From contig CAKVLH010000003.1 in the NCBI GenBank assembly GCA_934757245.1, forward strand, positions 124,001-188,000: a DNA stretch of 64,000 nucleotides. The letters run 5' to 3'. Each line of letters opens with the position of its first letter. Position 1 is the first letter of the stretch. A program made the translations under genes and the position numbers. This DNA comes from an uncultured Candidatus Melainabacteria bacterium (lineage in GTDB: Bacteria; Cyanobacteriota; Vampirovibrionia; Gastranaerophilales; Gastranaerophilaceae). Shown one piece after another: positions 50,307 to 58,799 of the stretch. The notes under the pieces were generated by a model. That model was not told the DNA's origin. It did not search any database and saw only the letters and a program-made list of their open reading frames with translations.

Positions 50307-52070
50307 CTACCCGCCGAATGTCTTAAATGATTTTTCGACGTTATCCTTAACAACCTTAGATACAGCGTCGATTTCGGTTGAAAGCGCGTTTTGTTCTGTA
50401 TCAAGCTGTTTAAGTCTTAATTCTAACTGCTGATCTTCTTGTTGAATTAAAGAAGTTTTAGCGTTAATATCTTGCACCATTTTATCATATTGCGCATTTT
50501 CATAATAATACTGATTCATAGCGTCTTGATAAGCCGCATCATCAGTAATTGTTTCAGCATTAAGCGTATATTTAATCGTATCATCACCAATTCTTACTGA
50601 TGCGAAACGACCATTACTGTCTGTTTCTAACAAAGCCTTGTCAGTCTTATTAATATTTGTAGAAACATAACTTGCATTATAATATGGTAACTTTTGTTGA
50701 TTATCAATATGATTTATACCTTCGCCACTGTTTGCGGTTTCTGCCAAATCATAGTAAGTTGTGTAATATGTTGTGCCGTTCATCGTGAAGCTGTAAATAC
50801 CACCTGAATACGTGCTTGCATCATAAGTTCCATTTGTAGTATTAAAGCATTTAGTAAGAGTTGTGTTTACATCTTGAGCCTTCATATCCTTGATAATTTG
50901 CGAAATTTCAGCCATTTGATCGTCAGTAAGTGCGCTTAATGGAGTTAATTTACAGTTTCCTACATATCCAGGTACACTCATCGCATCAAAAGTTGCTTCT
51001 GCTAAATCTAATCGACCTTTTGCAGTATTAGTAGAAGTGTTTAGATTTTCAACTTCTCCTTTCATTTCATTGATAGATTTCCAAGTTTCACTATCTTTTT
51101 TATCAGCAGGATTTTCAATGTGATAAGAAGGAAGAATTGTGCTTGTTCCATTACCACTGGAACTTATTAGTGCGTCTAAATCAGATTTGAAAGCAATTGT
51201 TTTTGATTTTGAATCATAGTAAATTTCAGAATTATCAAATTTATCTTTATCTAAAGCACCATAGTTTTTCAACAACTCGATTGCATCAGCAATTTCATTT
51301 CTTGTTGTATCATCTATATCCTTACTGCTAAAAGGTTTATAGACAGGTTTATCAGTTTTTTCAACAACCTTTATTCCATCGGTACTACCTTCATACTTAT
51401 TGCCGTCTTCGGTATAGTAATCATTGCCGTTTTTATATATTCTTTTTCCATCAACTGTGGTATAAAGCGGATAACCATCTTTAGTTTTATCCTGAAGTGT
51501 TAGTGTATAGTTACCACTGGCATCATCAATAGTATGGTTTAGTACATTTGAATTCAAAGAACTATCAGCATAATTTTGCAATTTAGATGCTTCTGAAAGT
51601 TTAGTCTTATAATTAGCTAAATTTGTATCATAATCCGCTTGAGCTTCTGTTATTTCTTTTTGAGCATTCTGAATTGCTCGTATTTGTGCACTATAATCCG
51701 TTGAACTTGTCGGAATTGCACCTGTGAATTGTACTTGCGGGTCATTTAATTTCTTTTGAGAACCGGTATAAACATTTGATTTGTAATGATAGTTAATTAC
51801 ATAGTTATAATCTTCTTCCGGTGTTGCAAGTTGTTGCCAACTATCAATTGTTATACTATTAACACCATCAGTAAAGGAATACTGAACTTTTGTAAAATCT
51901 TGTGTGCTAGGAGGTACTGGTACATTCAAGCCTAGCATTTGATTAAACAAATTAGCCGTCTGATTCGATAATACAGTACGCGCTTGGTTAATCTGTTGTC
52001 CTTCGTATTCGCAATTTGATTTTCTTGCAACCAGAGCTAAATATCTGGCTTGTGATGCTGCCATACCCAT
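50307..52070 (-). CDS. MG-x-x-AS family protein, long member
   Basis: A 587-residue protein of unknown function. It begins MGMAASQARYLALVARKSN, followed by a Gln-rich helix (YEGQQINQARTVLSNQTANL), and ends with a coiled coil and VEKSFKTFGG. Both ends match the 111-residue protein at 48.2 kb, but the long central region (about residues 60-530) is unique: it is rich in Asn, Thr, Tyr and Asp with a predicted coiled coil near residues 120-170. The helical ends flanking a variable middle recall flagellar hook or flagellin subunits, but I see no true flagellin motif. AGGAG precedes the ATG. There is no Sec signal. Confidence 0.75.
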   Translation of the reverse strand: MGMAASQARYLALVARKSNCEYEGQQINQARTVLSNQTANLFNQMLGLNVPVPPSTQDFTKVQYSFTDGVNSITIDSWQQLATPEEDYNYVINYHYKSNVYTGSQKKLNDPQVQFTGAIPTSSTDYSAQIRAIQNAQKEITEAQADYDTNLANYKTKLSEASKLQNYADSSLNSNVLNHTIDDASGNYTLTLQDKTKDGYPLYTTVDGKRIYKNGNDYYTEDGNKYEGSTDGIKVVEKTDKPVYKPFSSKDIDDTTRNEIADAIELLKNYGALDKDKFDNSEIYYDSKSKTIAFKSDLDALISSSGNGTSTILPSYHIENPADKKDSETWKSINEMKGEVENLNTSTNTAKGRLDLAEATFDAMSVPGYVGNCKLTPLSALTDDQMAEISQIIKDMKAQDVNTTLTKCFNTTNGTYDASTYSGGIYSFTMNGTTYYTTYYDLAETANSGEGINHIDNQQKLPYYNASYVSTNINKTDKALLETDSNGRFASVRIGDDTIKYTLNAETITDDAAYQDAMNQYYYENAQYDKMVQDINAKTSLIQQEDQQLELRLKQLDTEQNALSTEIDAVSKVVKDNVEKSFKTFGG

Positions 52071-52367
52071 AGCGGTATCTCCTATGTTTCTCCCTTTTCT
52101 TTCAAAAAGGGGTTGAGGTGATATTATTCACCTTATTAGTGTTACATTCTTCTATGATTCTTTTAATGGGATATTAAAATAAGTCAATTCTTATAATAGT
52201 ATTATACGTTATTTTTACAAAATTTAATAAAGGGAATAAACAAAAATCCTTTATTTGATGTATGTTAAATAAGAAAAATAGTATAAATGGTTGAATAGGA
52301 GCATTGCTTTTATTATGTGTATGCATAAATCAAATGAAATCACACTAAGATTTTAGTTTAATTACAT
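52071..52367. other. 297-bp AT-rich spacer with two small hairpins
   Basis: No gene seen. CCCTTTTCTTTCAAAAAGGGG and GGTGATATTATTCACC form small hairpins near 52092-52132, the first resembling a short family-A fragment. The rest is AT-rich and probably includes the promoter of the 587-residue protein gene. Confidence 0.5.
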
Positions 52368-53756
52368 TTACACAGAAGCCATTTTTTCTTGAAGAGTATG
52401 AGCGGAATCTTCGTAACCTGCTCTACCCATTAGAGCATAAGTATAATTTTTAGCTTGCTCTACTCCAGGTTGGTTGAACGTATTTATATTATATAATTCA
52501 CCGGCAATTGCTGTTTGAACTTCAAGCATATAAAGAAGTTGAGCGACATTATACTCATCAATCTTTTCTAATGAAATTGTCATTGTAGGACGTGAATAAT
52601 CCGCCAATGCTACTCTTGTAGAGTCAGCTTCCGCATTAATTAAATCATTAATCGTTTTGCCACCTAAATAACCAATTCCGGTGTATTCAAATATTTTCGG
52701 AATTTCCAATGTTGTGTCAAAATTATTAACTCGAATAAATGTAATAATTTTATTATTTGGTCCTTCATTATACAACTGAATTTGTGAGTGTTGATCAGTT
52801 GCTCCGACTGCCTTAACAGGAGTTGGACCAACATTAACTTTTTCACCGGAATTGTTATATTCTTTGCCTAAAGACTCTGCCCAAAGTTGAACATACCAAT
52901 CTGAAACATATTTTAGCCTGCTCGAATAAGGCATCATAACTGAAATGTTTTTACCTTTTTCTACATCCATGAGATATTGAACTAAAGCACCTTGAGCTGC
53001 AATATTTTGATGAATATCAGTATTTTTAAGCGCCAAATCCATGTCTTTAATACCATTCATAATTTGGTCTATATCTAAACCAACAAGCGCAAATGGAACT
53101 AAACCAACTGCTGAAAATACAGAAAATCTTCCGCCAACATCATCAGGCACTACAAAAGTTTTGTACCCTTCTTGGTCTGCTAATTGTCTTAAAACTCCTA
53201 TTTTTTTATCTGTTGTAGCAACAATATTTCTTCTGTAATTATCTCCAAGTTCTTTTTCTAAGCGGTCTTTAATTATCATGTATTGAGACATTGTTTCCGC
53301 CGTAGAACCTGATTTTGTAATTACATTAACCAAAGTTTTTTTTAAATCAAGGATGTCTAAAAGTCCGTTCATTGAATCAGGATCAATATTATCTAGGAAA
53401 AAGATTCTAGGTAAACCATTTCTCTGTTCTGGTGTTAAAAGGTTCCAATAAGGTTTAAGCAAAGCTTCTGTTACAGCTAAACCTCCTAAAGCAGAGCCAC
53501 CGATTCCTAAAACAAGGATGTTATCAAATCTTCCTTCAACCATTGAAGCAAATTCTTTAACATACCAAACAGTTTCTTCGTTATAGCCTAAATTCATCCA
53601 TTGCAACCATTGTCCCGGCTTATCTTTGCGTTGATTTAAGTTCTTAATTATATCAGAAATTTGTTGTTTGTAGTTTTCAAATTTTTCATACAAGTTTAAA
53701 CCATTTTCTTCGCCAATGACCGCAGAATCAACATTTCTGCAATTAAGTTTAAGCAT
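52368..53756 (-). CDS. pgi: Glucose-6-phosphate isomerase
   Basis: A 462-residue enzyme, close to the shorter Bacillus/Thermotoga-type isomerases. It interconverts glucose-6-phosphate and fructose-6-phosphate. Visible features are the SIS motif GIGGSALGGLAV, KSGSTAETMSQY, the catalytic-region WAESLGKEYNNSG and the GATDQHSQIQL segment with its conserved His. The start is the ATG at 53756; the upstream TTG gives only two extra residues. AAAGG precedes it. It stands alone, next to the repeat island. Confidence 0.96.
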   Translation of the reverse strand: MLKLNCRNVDSAVIGEENGLNLYEKFENYKQQISDIIKNLNQRKDKPGQWLQWMNLGYNEETVWYVKEFASMVEGRFDNILVLGIGGSALGGLAVTEALLKPYWNLLTPEQRNGLPRIFFLDNIDPDSMNGLLDILDLKKTLVNVITKSGSTAETMSQYMIIKDRLEKELGDNYRRNIVATTDKKIGVLRQLADQEGYKTFVVPDDVGGRFSVFSAVGLVPFALVGLDIDQIMNGIKDMDLALKNTDIHQNIAAQGALVQYLMDVEKGKNISVMMPYSSRLKYVSDWYVQLWAESLGKEYNNSGEKVNVGPTPVKAVGATDQHSQIQLYNEGPNNKIITFIRVNNFDTTLEIPKIFEYTGIGYLGGKTINDLINAEADSTRVALADYSRPTMTISLEKIDEYNVAQLLYMLEVQTAIAGELYNINTFNQPGVEQAKNYTYALMGRAGYEDSAHTLQEKMASV

Positions 53757-53897
53757 CCACAAATCCTTTCTCTAAAACTTAACACCCTTATTTTAATTGT
53801 ACTATTAACAATTATTATTTCAAGCAAGAGAGAGTTGTTGTAAGAGCTTGAATATTTATAAAACCCAAGGTTTGCTTTGTTGTCAATTGTAATCATT

Positions 53898-53977
53898 GTG
53901 CTTCGCAATAGCTTGGCATCAGACTTTTTAGTGTGCAGTCATTCTGAAGTTCGATTAGAACTGAAGAATCCAGCTTT
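53898..53977. repeat. Repeat family C, copy 3
   Basis: GTCATTCTGAAGTTCGATTA followed by CTGAAGAATCCAGCTTT, nearly identical to the right half of the copy at 47.93-48.03 kb. Confidence 0.75.
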
Positions 53978-54070
53978 AAAATAACTATTTTTATTTTTAT
54001 AAAACCCTCTTCTTTTACACCTCTTTTTGCCTACTTTTTTCTACTGATACCAACAGACACTATATTATTT

Positions 54071-54113
54071 TACCCCTCACCCCAGCTCTTTCTCCTGCAA
54101 GGGGCGAGGGGTA
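54071..54113. repeat. Repeat family A, copy 6
   Basis: TACCCCTCACCCCAGC, CTCCTGCAAGGGGCGAGGGG arms, similar to the copy at 28.23 kb. Confidence 0.65.
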
Positions 54114-54132
54114 TAAACCGACTTATAGTCTT

Positions 54133-54190
54133 ACATTGAGGATGACTTGGCGTAAAAATTAGTCTAGTAGTCTTACCAATGTAGTCCTAT
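54133..54190. repeat. Repeat family F, copy 1
   Basis: ACATTGAGGATGACTTGG and the complementary CCAATGTAGTCCT bracket a short AT-rich centre. Two more copies follow within 300 bp. Confidence 0.7.
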
Positions 54191-54204
54191 AATGTTGTTT
54201 TGTT

Positions 54205-54300
54205 AATAACACCCTCTCCCTTTTACATCACACTTCCCAATTTGTAAGTTTAACTACTAGCTTGGAAGTGGGGCAGAAAACTCCCCCTAGGGGAGGGGAT
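54205..54300. repeat. Repeat family D, copy 2
   Basis: Matches copy 1 at 24785-24879 over about 95 bp, with a few substitutions (TTACATCACACTTCCCAATT, AGTGGGGCAGAAAACTCCCC shared). Confidence 0.85.
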
Positions 54301-54319
54301 ACCCAAAACTTGTAGTTTT

Positions 54320-54377
54320 ACATTGAGGATGACCTGATATATAGAATTACTTTTGGAATTTTGCCAATGTCATCCGA
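54320..54377. repeat. Repeat family F, copy 2
   Basis: TACATTGAGGATGACCTG and CCAATGTCATCCGATAATG, an imperfect ~58-bp palindrome. Confidence 0.7.
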
Positions 54378-54427
54378 TAATGTGTTCTTTTCTTTTTGGT
54401 TACTTTTTCTTCTTGTAAGCTTGCTTA

Positions 54428-54480
54428 GAGAGGATGACTTGGTATTTAAAACCGTTCTGGTAGTCTTACTAATGTCATCC
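54428..54480. repeat. Repeat family F, copy 3
   Basis: AGAGGATGACTTGGTATT and AGTCTTACTAATGTCATCC, as in copies 1 and 2. Confidence 0.7.
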
Positions 54481-54504
54481 GACAGAATATTAAAAGTCTT
54501 TTTG

Positions 54505-54530
54505 CCTACTTTTTCTTCAGAAAAAGTAGG
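54505..54530 (+). promoter_or_regulatory. Perfect hairpin just upstream of the glyS -10
   Basis: CCTACTTTTTC, loop TTCA, GAAAAAGTAGG: an 11-bp perfect inverted repeat ending 6 bp before the extended -10 hexamer. It covers the place where a -35 box would be, so it may be an operator or a terminator remnant. Confidence 0.45.
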
Positions 54531-54533
54531 TTG

Positions 54534-54542
54534 TGGTATAAT
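54534..54542 (+). promoter_or_regulatory. Extended -10 promoter (TGGTATAAT) of glyS
   Basis: TGG-TATAAT at 54534-54542, followed by a ~29-nt stretch that includes a GGAG Shine-Dalgarno before the glyS ATG at 54572. Confidence 0.65.
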
Positions 54543-54571
54543 GGATTTAAAAGAATTAATGGAGAACAAAC

Positions 54572-56560
54572 ATGAGTAAATATTTATTGGAAGTAGGTGT
54601 TGAAGAATTACCATACAAGTTTATTCCTATGGCGATTTCTCAACTCAAGAATGGTTTTGAAACATTTTTGAATAATAGTAACGTAGAGTTTGGCGATGTT
54701 AAAGTTATGGCAACTCCAAGACGTTTGGCGGTAATTGTTAGCGGTTTGGTTGCTTCTCAACCTGATGTTGAAAAAGTTGTTAAAGGCCCTATTGCAAAGG
54801 TTGCGTTTGATGAGAATAAAAACTTAACTAAGGCTGGCGAAGGTTTTGCTAAGAAAAACGGCGTAAGCGCTAATGAACTTTATGTTGAGAATGATTACCT
54901 TTATGCAAAGATTTCTATTAAGGGTAAAAATACTAAAGATTTATTGCAAGAAAACGTTCCTGTTATCTTTTCTAAACTTCAAGGCCCTCACTTCATGAGA
55001 TGGGGAAATAACGATGTTAAGTTTTCTCGCCCTATTCGCTGGGTTCTTTCAATTATGGACGGCGAAGAAGTTAAGATTAGAATAATTGATAAAGATTCTT
55101 CTAATATGACTAACGGACATAGATTTTCTACCCAGAATATTGTTATTAACAATCCTGACGAGTATGTTCAAAAATTACGTGATGCTAAAGTTATTGTTGA
55201 TCAAGACGAAAGAAAAGCTAAAATTGTTGAACTTACTAAGGCTGAAGCTGATAAGTTAGGCGCTGTAACTAAGATTTCTGATGATTTATTGGAAGAAGTT
55301 ACTTTTATTTGCGAATATCCTGTGGCTGTAACTTGTAATTTTGATGAAGCATTTCTTACTATTCCTCAAGAAGTTGCGGTTACTGTAATGGAAACTCACC
55401 AGAGATATTTTGCACTTTATACAAAGGAAGGCAAATTGATTAATAAATTCGTTACAATTACTAACTATATCGGTAATGAATTTGAAAATATCAAAGCCGG
55501 TAACTTGCGTGTAATTAAGGCAAGGTTGGATGACGCAGTATTTTTCTTTAATGAAGATACTAAAAAACCGCTTGAAGCTTATGTTGAAAACTTGAAGGGC
55601 ATGACTTTCCAAAAAGGCATGGGTTCTGTTTATGATAAGACTCAGAGAATTGTAAAACTTTCTGAAAAAATTTCAGCTGAACTCGGAGTTAATAAGCCTT
55701 CAATTAAGCGTGCTGCAGAACTTTGTAAAGCTGATTTAGCTACAAACCTTGTGTTTGAGTTTACTGAACTTCAAGGCTTTATCGGTGCGGATTATGCAAG
55801 AGTTTCAGGCGAAGAAATTGGTGTTCAAGAAGGTATTAAAGAGCATTATTTCCCATTGAACGCTGATTCTGAAACAGCTAAGAGTATTGAAGGTCAAGTT
55901 GTTGGTATTGCAGATAAGATGGATACAATTTGCGCTGTGTTTGTAGCAGGCAAAAAACCTACGGGTTCATCAGACCCTCTTGGCGTAAGACGTGCAGCTT
56001 TGGGTGTTATCAAGACCGTTTTGGAACATGGTTTGAAATTGGATTTATCTAAACTTATTGATGAAACTTTGGCATTGTTGCCTGTTCAAGCTAATGTAAA
56101 AGCTGATGTTGAAGAATTTTTCGTTCAAAGATTAATTATTTTCTTGAATAGCGATTATTCTAAGAATGTTTTAGAAGCATGCTCTTCTGTTAATCCTTGC
56201 AAAGACCTTTGCGATTATGTTGAAAGAGTTAAGGCTGTTTCTGGTGGCGATGACGAAAAACTTCTTGAAAACGCAAATCGTGTTTTAAGAATTCTGAAAG
56301 AAGAAACAGGTAATGTTGATGAAAGCTTATTTGCTTTGGATGCTGAAAAAGACTTGTACAAGGCAGCTCAGGAAATCAAGTTTAATGGAGATTATAAAAA
56401 ATACTTGTCAGATTTAACTCAAATCAATCCTGTAGTAACAAAATTCTTTGATGACGTTTTGGTTATGGATAAGGACGAAAAGGTTAAAAATAATAGACTT
56501 GCACTCTTGAACACTTTGAAAAATAAGTATATAATATTAACAGACTTTTCTAAATTGTAA
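54572..56560 (+). CDS. glyS: Glycyl-tRNA synthetase beta subunit
   Basis: A 662-residue subunit that recognises tRNA-Gly and partners with GlyQ. Typical features are the N-terminal LLEVGVEELPYKFIP, MATPRRLAVIV, VKGPIAKVAFDE, the HD-like EHYFP and KPTGSSDPLGVRRAALGVIK, and a C-terminal anticodon-binding region (NRVLRILK). The length is normal. The start has GGAG and an extended -10 upstream. It is followed by an independent small gene, so it seems monocistronic and unlinked to glyQ. Confidence 0.97.
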   Translation: MSKYLLEVGVEELPYKFIPMAISQLKNGFETFLNNSNVEFGDVKVMATPRRLAVIVSGLVASQPDVEKVVKGPIAKVAFDENKNLTKAGEGFAKKNGVSANELYVENDYLYAKISIKGKNTKDLLQENVPVIFSKLQGPHFMRWGNNDVKFSRPIRWVLSIMDGEEVKIRIIDKDSSNMTNGHRFSTQNIVINNPDEYVQKLRDAKVIVDQDERKAKIVELTKAEADKLGAVTKISDDLLEEVTFICEYPVAVTCNFDEAFLTIPQEVAVTVMETHQRYFALYTKEGKLINKFVTITNYIGNEFENIKAGNLRVIKARLDDAVFFFNEDTKKPLEAYVENLKGMTFQKGMGSVYDKTQRIVKLSEKISAELGVNKPSIKRAAELCKADLATNLVFEFTELQGFIGADYARVSGEEIGVQEGIKEHYFPLNADSETAKSIEGQVVGIADKMDTICAVFVAGKKPTGSSDPLGVRRAALGVIKTVLEHGLKLDLSKLIDETLALLPVQANVKADVEEFFVQRLIIFLNSDYSKNVLEACSSVNPCKDLCDYVERVKAVSGGDDEKLLENANRVLRILKEETGNVDESLFALDAEKDLYKAAQEIKFNGDYKKYLSDLTQINPVVTKFFDDVLVMDKDEKVKNNRLALLNTLKNKYIILTDFSKL

Positions 56561-56659
56561 AAATTTGTAACAACTTATAAAAAAGAAGTCAATTTTTTCT
56601 TTTAGGAGACTTTATACATATACAAAGTGAAGGTAGTAAAAATAAATAAAGAGGTCGTT

Positions 56660-56959
56660 ATGTTCAACCTAAAGTTTTTGAAATCACTAAAACAAGTATT
56701 AGATTCACGAACAAATTTGTTAACATTTTCAAGCGCTCAAAGACAAGCGAATGAAGATTATATAACATCGCTCTCATCCGCAGAGCTTAAAATAAAATCT
56801 GACGAACAAAGGCTGGAAGCAATGGTCAGACAACAATTAAAAGAAGAATTTCCGAATATAGAAAAGAGTTCTTCTTACGACTTATTGGTTGATGCAGTCA
56901 TCCATAACTACAAGTCAAAACAGCTTCAGGCCACAGACAACGCCGAAATTAATGAATAG
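56660..56959 (+). CDS. Small uncharacterised cytoplasmic protein
   Basis: A 99-residue protein of no family I recognise. It is largely helical, with Gln/Glu-rich segments (SSAQRQANEDYITSLSSAEL, RLEAMVRQQLKEEFPNIEKS). The start at 56660 is used because AGAGGTC lies just before it; the longer frame adds 11 residues without similarity. There is no signal or membrane segment. It is followed by a good terminator and is not obviously part of the glyS transcript. Confidence 0.65.
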   Translation: MFNLKFLKSLKQVLDSRTNLLTFSSAQRQANEDYITSLSSAELKIKSDEQRLEAMVRQQLKEEFPNIEKSSSYDLLVDAVIHNYKSKQLQATDNAEINE

Positions 56960-56980
56960 TTGTCAATGTTTATTACACAC

Positions 56981-57018
56981 AAAAATGTCATCAGTTTTAA
57001 CTGATGACATTTTTATTT
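56981..57018 (+). terminator. Intrinsic terminator of the small gene at 56.7 kb
   Basis: AAAAATGTCATCAGTT paired with AACTGATGACATTTTT and a T-rich tail. Confidence 0.9.
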
Positions 57019-57031
57019 GAATTCTATTTTG

Positions 57032-57040
57032 TGATAAGAT
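57032..57040 (+). promoter_or_regulatory. Extended -10 promoter (TGATAAGAT) 6 bp before ATG
   Basis: TG-A-TAAGAT, then TTGAAT and the ATG at 57047, with no ribosome-binding site. Confidence 0.55.
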
Positions 57041-57046
57041 TTGAAT

Positions 57047-57376
57047 ATGAAAGTAATTGGCAAAATAATATTTTTTATATTCTTCTTTCTTGTTTCTTTT
57101 ACAAATATTGGAAATGATGTAGAAGCTTGCCAACAACAAATTTCTATTTCTAATCACAAATCGGCAAGGCATTATACATTAGAAAATGAGATAGATGAAA
57201 GTTTTATTGCGATTCCGTCAAATATTCAAACTAAAACATTTAGTGCTGATTTAGATGATATTGGACAATCAAGTTTTGCACAAAAATACTATTTTAAAAA
57301 TAATAAAATTTTAAATAAACAATATCATGCAATTTCCTTTTTGTATAAAACGGAAGTTTTCCCAAACGCTCCGTAG
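57047..57376 (+). CDS. Small exported or membrane-anchored hypothetical protein
   Basis: A 109-residue protein with a hydrophobic N-terminus (MKVIGKIIFFIFFFLVSFTN) that looks like a signal peptide or membrane anchor; a Cys at about residue 28 does not form a clean lipobox. The remainder is polar, Asn/Lys/Gln-rich and of no family I recognise. The ATG at 57047 is preferred to a TTG two codons upstream because the -10 is placed for a leaderless start there. The transporter gene begins 45 bp downstream. Confidence 0.6.
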   Translation: MKVIGKIIFFIFFFLVSFTNIGNDVEACQQQISISNHKSARHYTLENEIDESFIAIPSNIQTKTFSADLDDIGQSSFAQKYYFKNNKILNKQYHAISFLYKTEVFPNAP

Positions 57377-57421
57377 TTCTGTAGTTATACATTAGTACGA
57401 ATATGAAGAAAAGGAGATATT

Positions 57422-58744
57422 ATGGAATTTATACAGAATTTCGTATCAGCTCATAATGTGCTGATATCGGCAGGAATATTAATTCTTGCATACATTTTTA
57501 TTGCAATGGAAAAAATACCAAAAGTTACAATCGCGCTTTTAGGTGCAGGTATTACTATAATACTTGGACTTGTTAGTCAAGCGAAAATGGCTGATGGTGT
57601 TTTAAATCCGCACTATTTCGTAAACTTTATAGATTTTAACGTAATCTTTTTGCTTGTTTCTATGATGATTATCGTTAATATCACAACAAGAAGTGGTGTT
57701 TTTAGTTATTTAGCAAACGAATTAATGAAAGCAACAAAGGGACATCCTGTTCTTATTCTTATGTCATTGGGTGTCTTTACAGCGGTAGTTAGTGCTTTCC
57801 TAGATAATGTAACAACTGTAATTCTAATTATGCCAATTACATTTGCTATTGCCAGAAAACTTGATATAGACCCAATTCCATTTCTTTTAACAGAAATCTT
57901 TGCGTCAAATATTGGTGGTACTGCAACTCTAATCGGTGATCCTCCAAACATTATTATTGGTAGTGCAGCCGGATTTTCTTTCATGGATTTTTTGAATAAT
58001 TTAACAGGCGTAGTTTTAATAATACTTTTTTCTGTTATAGCTTGCTTAGCATTAATATTTAAATCTAAACTTCATGCTGATGAAGAAAAAATGAAAGAAA
58101 TTTCAGAGTTGGATAATTCAAAAACAATTACCGATAAGAACTTGATGATACGCTCAATGCTTGTTTTAGGACTTGTAATTTTGGGCTTTGTAACTCACGA
58201 TATTACTCATATTGAAACTTGTGTCGCTGCAATGCTTGGCGCGAGCGTTCTTTTATTATTTGAAAGACCAACAGATATCCTTAAAGATGTAGAATGGAAT
58301 ACTATTTTCTTCTTTATCGGTTTGTTTATCATAATTGGTGGTGTTGAAGCTTCCGGTGGCATCAAATTAATGGCGGAATGGATATTGAAAGTTACTCAAG
58401 GTTCACAAGAAGCAACTTCTATGCTTATTTTGTGGGGTTCAGGTATTATTTCCGGTATTATTGATAACATTCCATATACAGCGACAATGTCTCCTATGTT
58501 GGTTGAAATTCAAAGAACAATGGGTGCTACTTATACAACTCCGCTTTGGTGGAGCTTATCATTGGGAGCATGCTTAGGCGGAAACCTAACAATAATTGGC
58601 GCTGCTGCTAACGTTATTGTTTCTGAAAATGCTGCAAAAGAAGGACATCCAATCGCATTTATGAGATTCATGAAATATGGTGTTGCGGTAGTTGCAATAT
58701 CATTGATTATCAGCACAATTTACATTAATCTTAAATTCATTTAA
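57422..58744 (+). CDS. ArsB/NhaD-type ion transporter (IT superfamily)
   Basis: A 440-residue polytopic membrane protein. The two-fold pattern of the ion transporter superfamily is seen in FLDNVTTVILIMPI with ASNIGGTATLIGDPPNIIIG in the first half, and IDNIPYTATMSPML with GGNLTIIGAAANVIVSE in the second half. This matches the ArsB/NhaD/P-protein group. The substrate (Na+, organic anion or arsenite) cannot be told; there are no ars genes nearby. AAGGAGA precedes the ATG, and a terminator follows. Confidence 0.88.
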   Translation: MEFIQNFVSAHNVLISAGILILAYIFIAMEKIPKVTIALLGAGITIILGLVSQAKMADGVLNPHYFVNFIDFNVIFLLVSMMIIVNITTRSGVFSYLANELMKATKGHPVLILMSLGVFTAVVSAFLDNVTTVILIMPITFAIARKLDIDPIPFLLTEIFASNIGGTATLIGDPPNIIIGSAAGFSFMDFLNNLTGVVLIILFSVIACLALIFKSKLHADEEKMKEISELDNSKTITDKNLMIRSMLVLGLVILGFVTHDITHIETCVAAMLGASVLLLFERPTDILKDVEWNTIFFFIGLFIIIGGVEASGGIKLMAEWILKVTQGSQEATSMLILWGSGIISGIIDNIPYTATMSPMLVEIQRTMGATYTTPLWWSLSLGACLGGNLTIIGAAANVIVSENAAKEGHPIAFMRFMKYGVAVVAISLIISTIYINLKFI

Positions 58745-58759
58745 GATTTTATTCATTAT

Positions 58760-58799
58760 AAAAAAATACTCTATGAATCTTTTTCATAGAGTATTTTTT
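58760..58799. terminator. Bidirectional terminator between the transporter and UDG genes
   Basis: AAAAAATACTCTATGAA and TTCATAGAGTATTTTTT stem with runs on both strands. Confidence 0.9.

Larger units (their letters stand above)
53757..54571. other. 815-bp repeat island between pgi and glyS
   Basis: No gene seen. Successively: the pgi promoter region, repeat C3, A6, F1, D2, F2, F3, and then the glyS promoter with its upstream hairpin. Open frames in the last 300 bp are formed by the family-F palindromes and are not believed. Confidence 0.75.

Noticed and set aside
48181-52070. Reading the 48-52 kb run as flagellar hook and flagellin genes
   Set aside because: There are no D0/D1 flagellin signatures, no flagellar export genes and no hook motif; only the general architecture is similar.
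54318-54614. 98-residue minus frame and a 72-residue plus frame upstream of glyS
   Set aside because: They are produced by the family-F palindromes; the plus frame runs through the glyS promoter and into its start.
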